A stretch of DNA of 22,731 nt, from NCBI GenBank assembly GCA_002482005.1, contig DLFD01000030.1:1402-24132 (forward strand), given 5' to 3'. A program made the translations under genes and the position numbers. The DNA is from Lachnospiraceae bacterium UBA7729. Its GTDB lineage: Bacteria > Bacillota > Clostridia > Lachnospirales > Lachnospiraceae. Under the pieces are notes generated by a model. That model had not been told where the DNA came from, searched no databases, and saw only the letters and a program-made list of their open reading frames with translations. Each line of letters opens with the position of its first letter. Position 1 is the first letter of the stretch. Positions 1 to 8,337 of the stretch are shown here, in pieces.

Positions 1-58
1 GACAGCAGGCATGGCATAAGAAGAAAGCCAGCAGGACGCAGGAAGAGAGCAGGATAAA

Positions 59-1423
59 GTGACAGGCAGCAAGGTTCAGGACAGATCGACATCAGTGGAT
101 ATGACAAAGGGACCGATCGTGAGGGAGATTCTCATGTTCGCGATCCCGCTGATGCTGGGCAATGCATTTCAGATGCTTTACAACACGGTGGACTCGATCG
201 TTGTCGGGAAGTTTGTAGGGACCGAGGCGCTGGCGGCGATCGGGTCGACGACCATGGTCACCAACATGGCGGTGTTCTTCTTCAACGGTTTTTCGATCGG
301 AGCCAGTGTCGTGATCGGCCGGCTGTTCGGTGCAAGGAAGATCGAAAGACTCCATGATGCCGTGGAGACGACTATCTTTGCGACGCTCGTACTGTGTCTC
401 TTATTCACACTGGCAGGGACCTTCGGGGAGGAATCCCTGCTCAGGCTCATGTCGACGCCGGCGGATGTCTTTGACGAGGCCAGTGAATATCTGAGGATCT
501 ACTTTCTTGGAGTGAGCGGGCTGCTGATCTACAACATGGGCAGCGGGATCCTGAGGGCGGTCGGTGATTCCACGAGACCGCTGTACTTCCTGATCATCAC
601 CAGTCTGCTGAACATCGTCCTCGACCTCACCTTTGTCCTGGCTTTCCATCAGGGAATCGCGGGAGTGGCATGGGCGACCATCATCTCGCAGTTCATCTCG
701 GCGGTCCTGACCATGCTTCTTCTGACAAGGACACACGATATCTATCGGGTGATCTGGAAGGACCTGAAGCTGGATCCGGAGATCTTCCGTGAGATCCTGG
801 TGATCGGACTCCCGGCAGGCATTCAGTCGGCGATCACCTCATTCTCCAATATCTTCGTGCAGGGCTACATCAACTATTTCGGCGCGGTCGTCATGGCCGG
901 ATGGGCTACTTACAACAAGATCAACCTCTTTGTCATGCTGCCGATGCAGACCATGGCGATGGCGGCGACCACATTTGTCAGCCAGAACGTCGGGGCAAGG
1001 AATCCGCAGAGGGCAAACCAGGGGACGTTGAGATCCATCCTGATCACTCTGCTCATCACAGGGAGCGTGATCACCACCGTGGAGATCTTCGCGGCGCCGG
1101 TGGTCCATTTCTTTACAGATGATCCTGCGGTCGTCGATTCGGGAGTGCTGTTTCTTCACGTCAACATGTATTTCCTGATGTTCAACTGCGTCAACCATGT
1201 CCTGGCAGGGTCGCTTCGCGGAAGAGGGGATTCGACCGGCCCCATGGCCATCATGCTTCTGTCCTTCGTCGCCCTCAGGCAGACCTACCTCTTCTTCATG
1301 ACCCGGTTTTTCTGGAATACACCGGCAGCGGTCGGTTTCGGCTACCCGGTAGGCTGGATGGCATGCGCGGCGATCGAGGTCATATACTTCTTTGTCAGAT
1401 GGTACAGGAGAGAGCAGACGTAA
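59..1423 (+). CDS. MATE family efflux transporter (first copy)
   Basis: A 454-aa polytopic membrane protein of the MATE family, which exports drugs or metabolites in exchange for Na+ or H+. The N-terminus reads TKGPIVREILMFAIPLMLGN, followed by the family's QMLYNTVDSIVVGKFVG segment. A second, related half begins near residue 240 (EILVIGLPAGIQSAITSFSN), as expected for two six-helix bundles. The length fits the family (about 440-460 aa). The start used is GTG at 59, preceded by a GGAAGAGAG purine tract. An ATG at 101 (residue 15) sits right before the conserved MTKGPI start and is a good alternative, though its RBS is weaker. The protein is a close analogue of the MATE gene at 6187, but the two are clearly diverged. 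The substrate cannot be told from sequence. The family call is firm. Confidence 0.93.
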   Translation: MTGSKVQDRSTSVDMTKGPIVREILMFAIPLMLGNAFQMLYNTVDSIVVGKFVGTEALAAIGSTTMVTNMAVFFFNGFSIGASVVIGRLFGARKIERLHDAVETTIFATLVLCLLFTLAGTFGEESLLRLMSTPADVFDEASEYLRIYFLGVSGLLIYNMGSGILRAVGDSTRPLYFLIITSLLNIVLDLTFVLAFHQGIAGVAWATIISQFISAVLTMLLLTRTHDIYRVIWKDLKLDPEIFREILVIGLPAGIQSAITSFSNIFVQGYINYFGAVVMAGWATYNKINLFVMLPMQTMAMAATTFVSQNVGARNPQRANQGTLRSILITLLITGSVITTVEIFAAPVVHFFTDDPAVVDSGVLFLHVNMYFLMFNCVNHVLAGSLRGRGDSTGPMAIMLLSFVALRQTYLFFMTRFFWNTPAAVGFGYPVGWMACAAIEVIYFFVRWYRREQT

Positions 1424-1444
1424 GGCCGGGAGGCTTCCGGTCTT
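1422..1444 (+). terminator. Weak hairpin after MATE gene
   Basis: An 8-bp stem (AAGGCCGG / CCGGTCTT, one G-U pair) overlaps the stop codon of the first MATE gene. It is followed by AAATC rather than a U-run, so it is at best a weak terminator. Confidence 0.35.
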
Positions 1445-1521
1445 AAATCAGCCTGCGGATGCAGTCCTTGTATCCGCACCTTCATGATACTGAGGCGTGC
1501 AGTGGCTAGCAGTACTTCGTA

Positions 1522-1547
1522 TTGTATATGCTTTTTGTATATGCTTT
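1522..1547 (+). repeat. 13-bp tandem duplication
   Basis: TTGTATATGCTTT occurs twice head to tail (1522-1534 and 1535-1547), immediately upstream of the predicted promoter of the large oxidoreductase. It could be a regulator site or a simple slippage duplication. Confidence 0.8.
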
Positions 1548-1551
1548 CAGG

Positions 1552-1580
1552 TTGCAAAATCACCCGCATAAGAATACAAT
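1552..1580 (+). promoter_or_regulatory. Sigma-A type promoter of the oxidoreductase gene
   Basis: The -35 TTGCAA (1552-1557), a 17-nt spacer and the -10 TACAAT (1575-1580) match the housekeeping consensus at 4/6 and 5/6. Transcription would start near 1587, giving a leader of about 145 nt before the ATG at 1732. Confidence 0.7.
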
Positions 1581-1599
1581 GTCCATATAAGTATGCAAT

Positions 1600-1646
1600 A
1601 AGCATTAGCCGAAGCAGCTGAAGTAGGCTGATGCTTTTATTTCTGC
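1600..1646 (+). promoter_or_regulatory. Leader hairpin with U-rich tail (possible attenuator)
   Basis: An 11-bp stem (AAGCATTAGCC 1600-1610 with GGCTGATGCTT 1626-1636, one G-U pair) has a 15-nt loop and is followed by TTATTTCT. It lies in the 5' leader between the predicted promoter and the start codon. Its form is that of an intrinsic terminator or attenuator. No known riboswitch class was recognised. Confidence 0.5.
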
Positions 1647-1731
1647 CATGAATCGTCAGATACCGGGAGCATGCCGAAGGACCGGAAGGCAAGCAGGACG
1701 GGAGACGTTCTGGCAAGAGGAGGGAGAAGTT

Positions 1732-4629
1732 ATGGTTAAAGAAGTCAATCCCATGCTTCATGTGAATGAAAGGGATTTTCCGACGAAGGACTATCATTGC
1801 CCGGACCCGGAGAAGAGAAGGCTCGTCACGAAGCTTGCCCAGCTGATCACGGATAATATCCCGAGAAAGCTTCCGGGCGGAATGAAAGAGAACCACATGG
1901 ATTTCTGGATCATCGACCGTCTTCTGACGACCGATGAAGTGAAGTTCATGCTGAGCTTCGAGAAGCGCCGTGTCGGAAGGGATACCGCATGGCTTGCGAA
2001 GAAGAATCATATGACCGAGGAGCAGGCTCAGAAGATCATCGATCATCTGCTCTGGATCGGTATTCTTGAGCAGAATCGTCAGAATGCGGACCATCACAGG
2101 CAGTACTGCATCCCAAAGTGGGTCGTCGGATCCGGCGAATACATGGTCGAGCATGCAACCCTCTGCGATGATTACCCGGAAGTTGCCACCATGTTCAACC
2201 TGGCTCCGCAGGAGCCGGTCGCGCTGGCAGGCAAGCTGGTCCCTCCGGGAGGAGCCGGGATCGGAATGCATGTCATCCCGGTCGAGTCCGCCATCCATAC
2301 CAACACCAGAAGGGTATCCGTCGAGGAACTGTCCCACTGGGTCGGAAAGTATGACAAGTTCTGCAAGATGGTCTGCGCCTGCAGAAAGGCTCAGAGGATC
2401 AGAGGAGAAGGCGTCGGCGATATCGAAGGCTACACCTGCATCGGCGTGGGTGACATCGCAGAATTCCTGGTAGAGACAGGAAAAGACGCAAAATACATCA
2501 GCAAGGAAGAGGTCATGGAGATCATCGAGCGCGCGGAGCGCAAGGGCTATGTCCACCAGATCACCAACCTGGACGGCGAGGACCGCATCGTCGGCATCTG
2601 CAACTGCTCTCCGGGATCCTGCTATGGTCTGAGAACTTCTCAGCTGTTCAACACGCCGAACATGTCCCGTTCCGCTTACCGCGCGCATGTCGATCCGTCC
2701 AAGTGTGTCGCCTGCGGAAAGTGCGTGGAGGTATGTCCGGCCGGAGCCGCGAAGCTTGGTCAGAAGCTCTGCCATAAGAATGGCAGGCCGTTTACTTATC
2801 CGATGCACGAGCTTCCGGATGATATGCCGTGGGGCGAGGATAAGTGGGACCGCGATTACCGCGACCATAATAAGCTCAATGTCTATGACACTGGTACCTC
2901 GCCGTGCAAGACTGCATGTCCTGCCCATCTGGCGATCCAGGGCTACATCAAGATGGCTTCCGAGGGAAGATACGAAGACGCTGTCCGCCTGATCCGTCAG
3001 GACAACCCGTTCCCGGCTGTCTGCGGTGAAGTCTGCAACAGACGCTGCGAGGACCGCTGCACCAGAGGCACCATCGACAGACCGCTTGCGATCGATGAGA
3101 TCAAGAAGTTCCTTGCCCAGGTAGAGGTCAAGGATCCGGATAAGTTCCTCGAGCCTTCCGAGAACCAGGACGGCGAGCAGTGGACCAGATATCCGATCGC
3201 TGTCATCGGTGCAGGCCCGGCAGGCCTTTCCGCTGCATGGTACCTGAGAAAAGAAGGATATCCGGTCACTGTCTTCGAGAAGGAAGAGCGTCCGGGCGGA
3301 ATGCTCCTGAACGGCATTCCGAACTTTGTCCTCGAGAAGAGAAACCTGGAGGCAGAGATTTCCCTTGTCGAGAAGATGGGAGCAGAGATCCGCTGCGGCG
3401 TCGAAGTGGGCAAGGATGTCACCCTCGACGAACTCAGAAAACAGGGATACAAAGCATTTTACATCGCGATCGGCCTTCAGGGCGGACGCAAGGCAGGCGT
3501 TCCGGGCGAGGACGCGGTCGGCGTAGAGTCCGGCGTCGGATTCCTGAAGAGGATGAACCTTGCCACGACCGGCGAGAAAGAAAGAGCCGCCAGGGCAGCG
3601 GGCAGGGATATCCATGACGAGATCCGCATGGACGGCGATATCGTAGTCGTCGGCGGCGGCAATGTCGCGATCGATGTTGCAAGGACCGCATGGAGAGCAA
3701 CCGACGGACATGTCACCATGCTCTGCCTGGAGCAGAGAGATGAGATGCCTGCGTCAAAGGATGAGGTTGCCCTTGCGGAGAGCGAGACCATCGAAGTGAA
3801 GAACGGATGGGGTCCGAAGGAAGTAAAGAAGAATCCGGACGGGACCGTGAGGTCCATCGTCTTCAGGAAGTGCCTGCATGTCAAGGATGAGACCGGAAGG
3901 TTCAATCCTGAGTATGATGAGGAAGACACGATCGAGATCCCCTGCAGCCATGTGCTGATGGCGATCGGCCAGGCGGCTGAGTGGGGCGACATGCTGAAGG
4001 GAAGCAAAGTCGAGCTTCGCAGAAATGGCACAGCGGTCGCCAATCCTGTCACCCTGCAGACCGCTGAGCCGGACATCTTCGTCGGAGGCGACATCAACCA
4101 CGGCGCAAGGTTCGCGATCGACGCGATCGCAGACGGCAAGGAAGGCATGGTCTCCATCAACCGTTTCGTCCATCCGGGTCAGAGCCTGACCATCGGACGT
4201 GACCTCCGCAAGTTCGTCGAGCTCGACAGAGACGACATCAAGGTCGAGGGCTATGACAGCGCTGAGCGCCAGATCCCGGGCATGAAGAAGACTGACGATC
4301 CGAAGACCTTCGAAGAGCTTCGCATGCCGCTGACCGAAGAGCAGGTCAGGATCGAGGCTAAGAGATGCCTCGGCTGCGGTGCGTCCGTTGTCGATCTGAA
4401 CAAGTGTATTGGCTGCGGCCTCTGCACCACCAGATGCAACTTCGATGCCATCCACCTGTCCAGAGACATCCCGCAGGCATCCGAGATGCATACGGCAGAA
4501 GAGATGATGGACTGCGTCAAGAAGTACCTTCCGAAGCGCACCGTCCGCATCGCAAAGTATAAGATGACCAAGAAGCACGAATACCCGACCGAGCAGTATC
4601 CGGGACAGTATCCGGCGGAGCATGTATAA
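1732..4629 (+). CDS. Fused Fe-S / glutamate-synthase-beta-like FAD-NAD(P) oxidoreductase
   Basis: A 965-aa soluble multidomain oxidoreductase. Residues 1-~310 form an uncharacterised N-terminal part with helix-turn-helix-like sequence and cysteine clusters (CKMVCACR, CNCSPGSC). A [4Fe-4S] ferredoxin motif follows (C325, C328, C331, C335). Next comes a GltD-type N-terminal Fe-S domain (C392, C396, C431, C435, C439, C443). An FAD Rossmann motif GAGPAGL starts near 493 and an NAD(P)-binding motif GGGNVAIDVA near 641. The C-terminal ferredoxin motif has C892, C895, C898 and C902, with C879 and C882 before it. ATG 1732 is chosen because AGGAGGGA lies just upstream; the open frame extends 28 codons further but without an RBS. 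The gene stands alone between its own promoter and terminator. By family it should move electrons between NAD(P)H and ferredoxin-like partners, as GltD or NfnB subunits do. The actual substrate is unknown, and no glutamate synthase alpha subunit is nearby. Confidence 0.88.
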   Translation: MVKEVNPMLHVNERDFPTKDYHCPDPEKRRLVTKLAQLITDNIPRKLPGGMKENHMDFWIIDRLLTTDEVKFMLSFEKRRVGRDTAWLAKKNHMTEEQAQKIIDHLLWIGILEQNRQNADHHRQYCIPKWVVGSGEYMVEHATLCDDYPEVATMFNLAPQEPVALAGKLVPPGGAGIGMHVIPVESAIHTNTRRVSVEELSHWVGKYDKFCKMVCACRKAQRIRGEGVGDIEGYTCIGVGDIAEFLVETGKDAKYISKEEVMEIIERAERKGYVHQITNLDGEDRIVGICNCSPGSCYGLRTSQLFNTPNMSRSAYRAHVDPSKCVACGKCVEVCPAGAAKLGQKLCHKNGRPFTYPMHELPDDMPWGEDKWDRDYRDHNKLNVYDTGTSPCKTACPAHLAIQGYIKMASEGRYEDAVRLIRQDNPFPAVCGEVCNRRCEDRCTRGTIDRPLAIDEIKKFLAQVEVKDPDKFLEPSENQDGEQWTRYPIAVIGAGPAGLSAAWYLRKEGYPVTVFEKEERPGGMLLNGIPNFVLEKRNLEAEISLVEKMGAEIRCGVEVGKDVTLDELRKQGYKAFYIAIGLQGGRKAGVPGEDAVGVESGVGFLKRMNLATTGEKERAARAAGRDIHDEIRMDGDIVVVGGGNVAIDVARTAWRATDGHVTMLCLEQRDEMPASKDEVALAESETIEVKNGWGPKEVKKNPDGTVRSIVFRKCLHVKDETGRFNPEYDEEDTIEIPCSHVLMAIGQAAEWGDMLKGSKVELRRNGTAVANPVTLQTAEPDIFVGGDINHGARFAIDAIADGKEGMVSINRFVHPGQSLTIGRDLRKFVELDRDDIKVEGYDSAERQIPGMKKTDDPKTFEELRMPLTEEQVRIEAKRCLGCGASVVDLNKCIGCGLCTTRCNFDAIHLSRDIPQASEMHTAEEMMDCVKKYLPKRTVRIAKYKMTKKHEYPTEQYPGQYPAEHV

Positions 4630-4646
4630 TAACCCGTATCCAAAGC

Positions 4647-4685
4647 GCTCCTGGCAGAACATATGTGTCCTGCCAGGAGCATTTT
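4647..4685 (+). terminator. Intrinsic terminator after oxidoreductase gene
   Basis: A perfect 11-bp stem (GCTCCTGGCAG 4647-4657 with CTGCCAGGAGC 4670-4680) is followed by ATTTTTATG, 17 bases after the stop codon. Confidence 0.92.
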
Positions 4686-4734
4686 TATGTGAAAAACATC
4701 CGTCAGATAGACAAACGAAATCCTCTGTGTATGG

Positions 4735-4763
4735 TTGAAAAACGATTCAGGATGTTTTATCAT
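4735..4763 (+). promoter_or_regulatory. Promoter of the AspT-like transporter
   Basis: The -35 TTGAAA (4735-4740), a 17-nt spacer and the -10 TATCAT (4758-4763) lie 44 bp before the ATG at 4808. An imperfectly placed inverted repeat (AAAACATCC near 4692 and GGATGTTTT near 4750) overlaps the spacer and could be an operator. Confidence 0.7.
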
Positions 4764-4807
4764 GTTTTTTAATTGGTTCAGAAACTTCTTCGAGGGAGGC
4801 GTTTTTT

Positions 4808-6044
4808 ATGACTTTATTTGGAGGCGTGATAAGCGTCAAGAGCATTACGTTCCTTGTAATGTGCATCTTCACGATCATCGTCGGAGGCTATCTGATCGGC
4901 AGAGTCACGGTCAGCGGGGTATCCCTGGGAACGGCCGGTGTCTTTATTGCATCGATCATCTTCGGTATCCTGAACCCGACCCTGAATGACAATCTGGTCA
5001 TCGACGGGATCGACCTGAGCATGGACGCTCTGAAGATCTTTGAGACGACAGGTCTCTGCCTGTTCGTATGTTCGGTAGGACTGATCGCCGGTCCCACATT
5101 TTTCTCAAACCTGAAAAAGAACTTCAAGTCTTATATCTTCCTCGGAATCGTCATTATTCTGAGCGGCGGACTTGTCACGATTGTCTGCTACTTTATCGGA
5201 AAGGGCGGAGAGGCTGACAGCCAGCAGTATGTAGCTCTGCTGACCGGACTTCTTTCAGGGGCTCTTACTTCGACCCCGGCTTTCTCTGCATCGAAAGCGA
5301 CCGTCGCTCCGGAATATGCGGATGCCGTCACGGTCGGGTACGGGATCTCCTATATCTTCGGCGTTATCGGTGTCGTCATGTTCGTTCAGCTGATGCCGAA
5401 GCTCCTCCATGCGAATGTTGAGGAGGAGGTCAGGAAGATCACAGATGTCTCTTCCGGCGAGAGAAAGGTCGACGGGAGCAGGTACTTCAGCATCGATCCG
5501 TTCGGGATCGGACCGTTCGCCTTCGTCATCATCACAGGGATCATTCTCGGAGCGGTCAAGATCCCGCTGTCTTCCAAAGGACTGTCGGGAACTACATTCT
5601 CCCTTACCACGACCGGCGGCGTTCTGATCGCAGGTCTGATCTGGGGACAACTTCGGACATCTTGGCCCGATCTCCCTGCAGGTTAAGAAGGATGTTCTGA
5701 AGACATTCCAGGAGTTCGGACTGATCCTCTTCCTGATCGGAGCAGGTGTTTCGGGAGGAGCCAAGTTCCTTCAGTACTTCAAACCGATCTACTTCGTATA
5801 CGGGATCTTCATGACGATGGTCCCGATGATCATCGGTTTCATCGTTGCCACAAAGGTTGTCAGGCTGCAGCTGATGAATGCACTCGGATGCATCACGGGC
5901 GGCATGACTTCCACACCGGCGCTTGGCACCCTGATCAAAGTCGCAGGCTCCGAAGTCGTTGCATCCGCATACGCGGCAACCTACCCGATCGCCCTGATCT
6001 CGGTCGTCCTCGTGTGCCAGTTCCTGATCCTGCTGCTTCACTGA
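4808..6044 (+). pseudogene. AspT/YidE-type amino-acid antiporter, frameshifted
   Basis: A membrane transporter of the aspartate:alanine exchanger family (AAE; AspT/YidE group). The first part (4808-5686) has several hydrophobic helices and the motif LSGALTSTPAFSASK. The homologous second-half motif CITGGMTSTPALGTLIK lies in another frame that ends at 6044. Around 5644-5650 the sequence GGGGACAACTTCGG puts the frame one base out: in frame 2 translation stops at 5686, while dropping one base restores a continuous reading ending LILLLH. Repaired, the protein is 411 aa, with no RCK (TrkA-C) domains visible between the halves. The RBS GGAGGC precedes ATG 4808. Both halves are well preserved, so the lesion is either very recent or a sequencing/assembly error. 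The amino-acid substrate is not certain. Confidence 0.82.
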
Positions 6045-6081
6045 GACTGCAGGTTTCCGCATTGCCTGTTCAGTATGGTCC

Positions 6082-6113
6082 GCCCGTCCGCGCACGTCCG
6101 CGGGCGGGCTTTT
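6082..6113 (+). terminator. Intrinsic terminator after AspT-like gene
   Basis: An 11-bp GC-rich stem (GCCCGTCCGCG 6082-6092 with CGCGGGCGGGC 6099-6109, one T-G pair) with a 6-nt loop is followed by TTTT. It lies 37 bp after the repaired stop. Confidence 0.9.
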
Positions 6114-6186
6114 ATGTAAGGGCGACGAGCCACAAAGCGCCGCCCTGCTTGCACAGCAAGGATGACCTTTGAGAGGGAGTAATAAC

Positions 6187-7530
6187 GTGACAAAAAGCAT
6201 GACAGAGGGCAATTCCCTCAAACTGATCCTGCAGTTCATGTTTCCGCTGCTGATCGGCAATATCTTCCAGCAGACTTACAATATGGTGGATTCTGCTATC
6301 GTGGGAAGGACGCTTGGAGCAGATGCGCTTGCTGCTGTTGGCGCTTCGAGCTCGGTCCAGTTTCTGATCCTGGGCTTCTGCATCGGGATTTGTGCAGGTT
6401 TTGCGATCCCGATCGCCCAGCAGTTCGGAGCCGGGAATTTTGGCCTGATGCGGAGATACATCTTCCATACGGCGGTCCTCGCGGTGGTATTCTGCGCTAT
6501 GATCACGATCATCTGCAGCATTCTCACAGGACAGATCCTTCATCTGATGCAGACTCCGGACGACATCTTTGAAGGCGCATGGCAGTATCTGCTGGTGATC
6601 TTCCTCGGAATTCCTTTCACGATGCTTTACAATTACTGCTCCAGCATCCTCAGGGCAGTAGGAGACAGCAAGACACCGTTCTACTTCCTGGCATTTTCCT
6701 CAGCACTGAACATCGGACTGGATTTTTTCTGTATCCTGGTCCTGGGCTGGGGCGTCGCTGGCGCCGCGATCGCAACGATCTTCTCTCAGGGGCTTTCCGG
6801 GATCCTCTGCCTGATCGTGATCATCCGGAAGTTCCCGATCCTCCATCTGGAGAAGGAGGACAGAAGTCCGGACAAGAATCTTTTTGCAAGTTCCATCATC
6901 ATGGGAGTCCCCATGGGACTGCAGTTCTCGATCACTGCGATCGGCAGCATGGTGATGCAGAGCGCCAACAATTCGCTTGGCTCTGTCTATGTCTCAGGGT
7001 TCACTGCAGGCATGAAGATCAAGCAGTTTGCGCTGAGTCCTTTTGATGCACTTGGCAATGCGGTCTCTACCTTCGCAAGTCAGAACTTCGGAGCAGGCAG
7101 GATGGACCGTGTGAGAAAGGGAATCCGTCAGGGGATCACTGCCGGTCTGATATACGGTTTTTCAGCCGGACTGCTGATGATCCTATTCGGGCGAACGTTC
7201 TCGGCGCTCTTTGTCTCGTCAGAGTACGCAGAAGTACTGGATGCAGCGGGCAGATATGTCCGCTGCCTGGGATATTTCCTCTTCCTGCTTGGTATCCTGA
7301 ATATCTGCAGGCCGACGCTTCAGGGACTTGGATATTCCGGAAGAGCAACGGTCTCGGGCGCCTGTGAGATGGCAGCGAGGAGCCTTGTAAGCTTTATGTT
7401 TGTACCGGCAGCAGGATATACCGCGATCTGTTTTGCAGATCAGACTGCCTGGGCATCCGCGACTGTTTACAGCGTACTGATGCTGAGACATTGCCTGAAA
7501 CTATGCGATGAGAAGGTCATACACGCCTGA
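6187..7530 (+). CDS. MATE family efflux transporter (second copy)
   Basis: A 447-aa, twelve-helix MATE exporter in the inner membrane. The conserved N-terminal block reads LLIGNIFQQTYNMVDSAIVG. A repeat of the same topology starts near residue 235 (SIIMGVPMGLQFSITAIGS), and ASQNFGAG corresponds to the family's conserved SQN.GA segment. GTG at 6187 is chosen because AGGGAG (6174-6179) lies about seven bases upstream. TTG 6169 and ATG 6199 are other in-frame options. The gene follows a terminator and no clear promoter was found, so it may depend on read-through or on an unrecognised promoter in 6114-6186. It shares the family of the gene at 59 but is divergent. The substrate is unknown. Confidence 0.93.
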   Translation: MTKSMTEGNSLKLILQFMFPLLIGNIFQQTYNMVDSAIVGRTLGADALAAVGASSSVQFLILGFCIGICAGFAIPIAQQFGAGNFGLMRRYIFHTAVLAVVFCAMITIICSILTGQILHLMQTPDDIFEGAWQYLLVIFLGIPFTMLYNYCSSILRAVGDSKTPFYFLAFSSALNIGLDFFCILVLGWGVAGAAIATIFSQGLSGILCLIVIIRKFPILHLEKEDRSPDKNLFASSIIMGVPMGLQFSITAIGSMVMQSANNSLGSVYVSGFTAGMKIKQFALSPFDALGNAVSTFASQNFGAGRMDRVRKGIRQGITAGLIYGFSAGLLMILFGRTFSALFVSSEYAEVLDAAGRYVRCLGYFLFLLGILNICRPTLQGLGYSGRATVSGACEMAARSLVSFMFVPAAGYTAICFADQTAWASATVYSVLMLRHCLKLCDEKVIHA

Positions 7531-7627
7531 AGAAGAACTGACTGCCGGATAATGTCTCCGTTTCTGGACTGCCTGTTTCCTGCAGCTTTGACGGCCGCAG
7601 TTCTGGCTGGAACATTCCTGAGCCTGA

Positions 7628-7656
7628 TTGCGATTCGGGCTGTGACATGCTATAGT
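7628..7656 (+). promoter_or_regulatory. Promoter of the rubrerythrin gene
   Basis: The -35 TTGCGA (7628-7633), a 17-nt spacer and the -10 TATAGT (7651-7656) lie about 50 bp before the rubrerythrin ATG. No PerR-type operator was recognised. Confidence 0.6.
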
Positions 7657-7704
7657 ATGATATATCTGATTGATTATATCAAGGAAAGGAAGGTATACAG
7701 GATC

Positions 7705-8247
7705 ATGGGAAAGAATCCATATGCAGGGACCAAGACGGAGAAGAATCTTCTCGAGGCTTTTGCAGGCGAGTCACAGGCCAGAAACAAGTATACATACTTT
7801 GCTTCTGTGGCTAAGAAAGCTGGATATGAGCAGATCGCTGCTCTGTTCCTGAAGACAGCAGATAACGAGAAAGAGCATGCAAAGCTCTGGTTCAAGCGCC
7901 TCGGAATGCTCGGGACCGTCGAGGAGAACCTGGCGGACGCAGCAGCAGGCGAGAACTATGAGTGGACCGATATGTACGCCCGTATGGCAAAGGAAGCCGA
8001 TGAGGAAGGATTCCACGACCTTGCGGAGCAGTTCAGAGGCGTAGCAGCCATCGAGAAGACTCATGAGGAGCGCTATCGCGCACTTCTTCATAATGTAGAG
8101 GAGAAGGAAGTCTTTGAGAAGAGCGGAGTCAAGGTATGGGAGTGCAGGAACTGCGGTCATGTCGTAGTCGGCACCAAGGCTCCGGATGTATGTCCGGTAT
8201 GCTTCCATCCGCAGGCTTACTTCGAAGTGAAGGCTGAGAACTACTGA
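7705..8247 (+). CDS. Rubrerythrin (peroxide-reducing diiron protein)
   Basis: A 180-aa cytoplasmic rubrerythrin, which reduces H2O2 to water in anaerobes using electrons from NAD(P)H via rubredoxin-type centres. The four-helix ferritin-like domain carries the diiron ligands in ESQARNKY, EKEHAKLWF, EEGFHDLAEQF and EKTHEERYR. The C-terminal rubredoxin domain has two CxxC pairs (CRNC and CPVC, residues about 148-168). ATG 7705 is used because GGAAAGGAAGG lies just upstream and GKNPYAGTKTEKNL is the typical family start. The open frame extends 51 codons further upstream, but that stretch overlaps the predicted promoter. The gene is monocistronic and faces the iron-regulator genes. This is a secure assignment. 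Confidence 0.96.
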   Translation: MGKNPYAGTKTEKNLLEAFAGESQARNKYTYFASVAKKAGYEQIAALFLKTADNEKEHAKLWFKRLGMLGTVEENLADAAAGENYEWTDMYARMAKEADEEGFHDLAEQFRGVAAIEKTHEERYRALLHNVEEKEVFEKSGVKVWECRNCGHVVVGTKAPDVCPVCFHPQAYFEVKAENY

Positions 8248-8290
8248 TATGAAGCAAGAGGACAGGTACCTGTTCTGATAGAAAGACCCG

Positions 8291-8337
8291 CCCGCGGGAT
8301 GACATTCTGATGAATGCCGTCCCGCGGGTGTTTTTTT
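8291..8337 (+). terminator. Terminator between rubrerythrin and dtxR-like gene
   Basis: A 17-bp imperfect stem (CCCGCGGGATGACATTC 8291-8307 with GAATGCCGTCCCGCGGG 8312-8328) ends in TGTTTTTTT. It terminates the rubrerythrin transcript. Its T-run reaches the stop codon of the convergent regulator, whose own transcript would cross the stem on the other strand. Confidence 0.92.

Noticed and set aside
1342..3711. 789-aa open frame on the minus strand
   Set aside because: It lies antisense to the well-supported oxidoreductase and MATE genes, has no family similarity or RBS, and is explained by codon bias leaving the opposite frame open.
3754..4662. 302-aa open frame on the minus strand
   Set aside because: Antisense to the C-terminal part of the oxidoreductase and crosses its terminator; no motifs.
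4681..4760. AAAACATCC/GGATGTTTT inverted repeat as a separate regulatory RNA
   Set aside because: The arms are about 45 bp apart and overlap a good promoter; kept only as a possible operator note in the promoter entry.
7552..7704. N-terminal hydrophobic extension of rubrerythrin
   Set aside because: In frame but overlaps the predicted promoter, lacks an RBS and is absent from the family; the ATG at 7705 is preferred.
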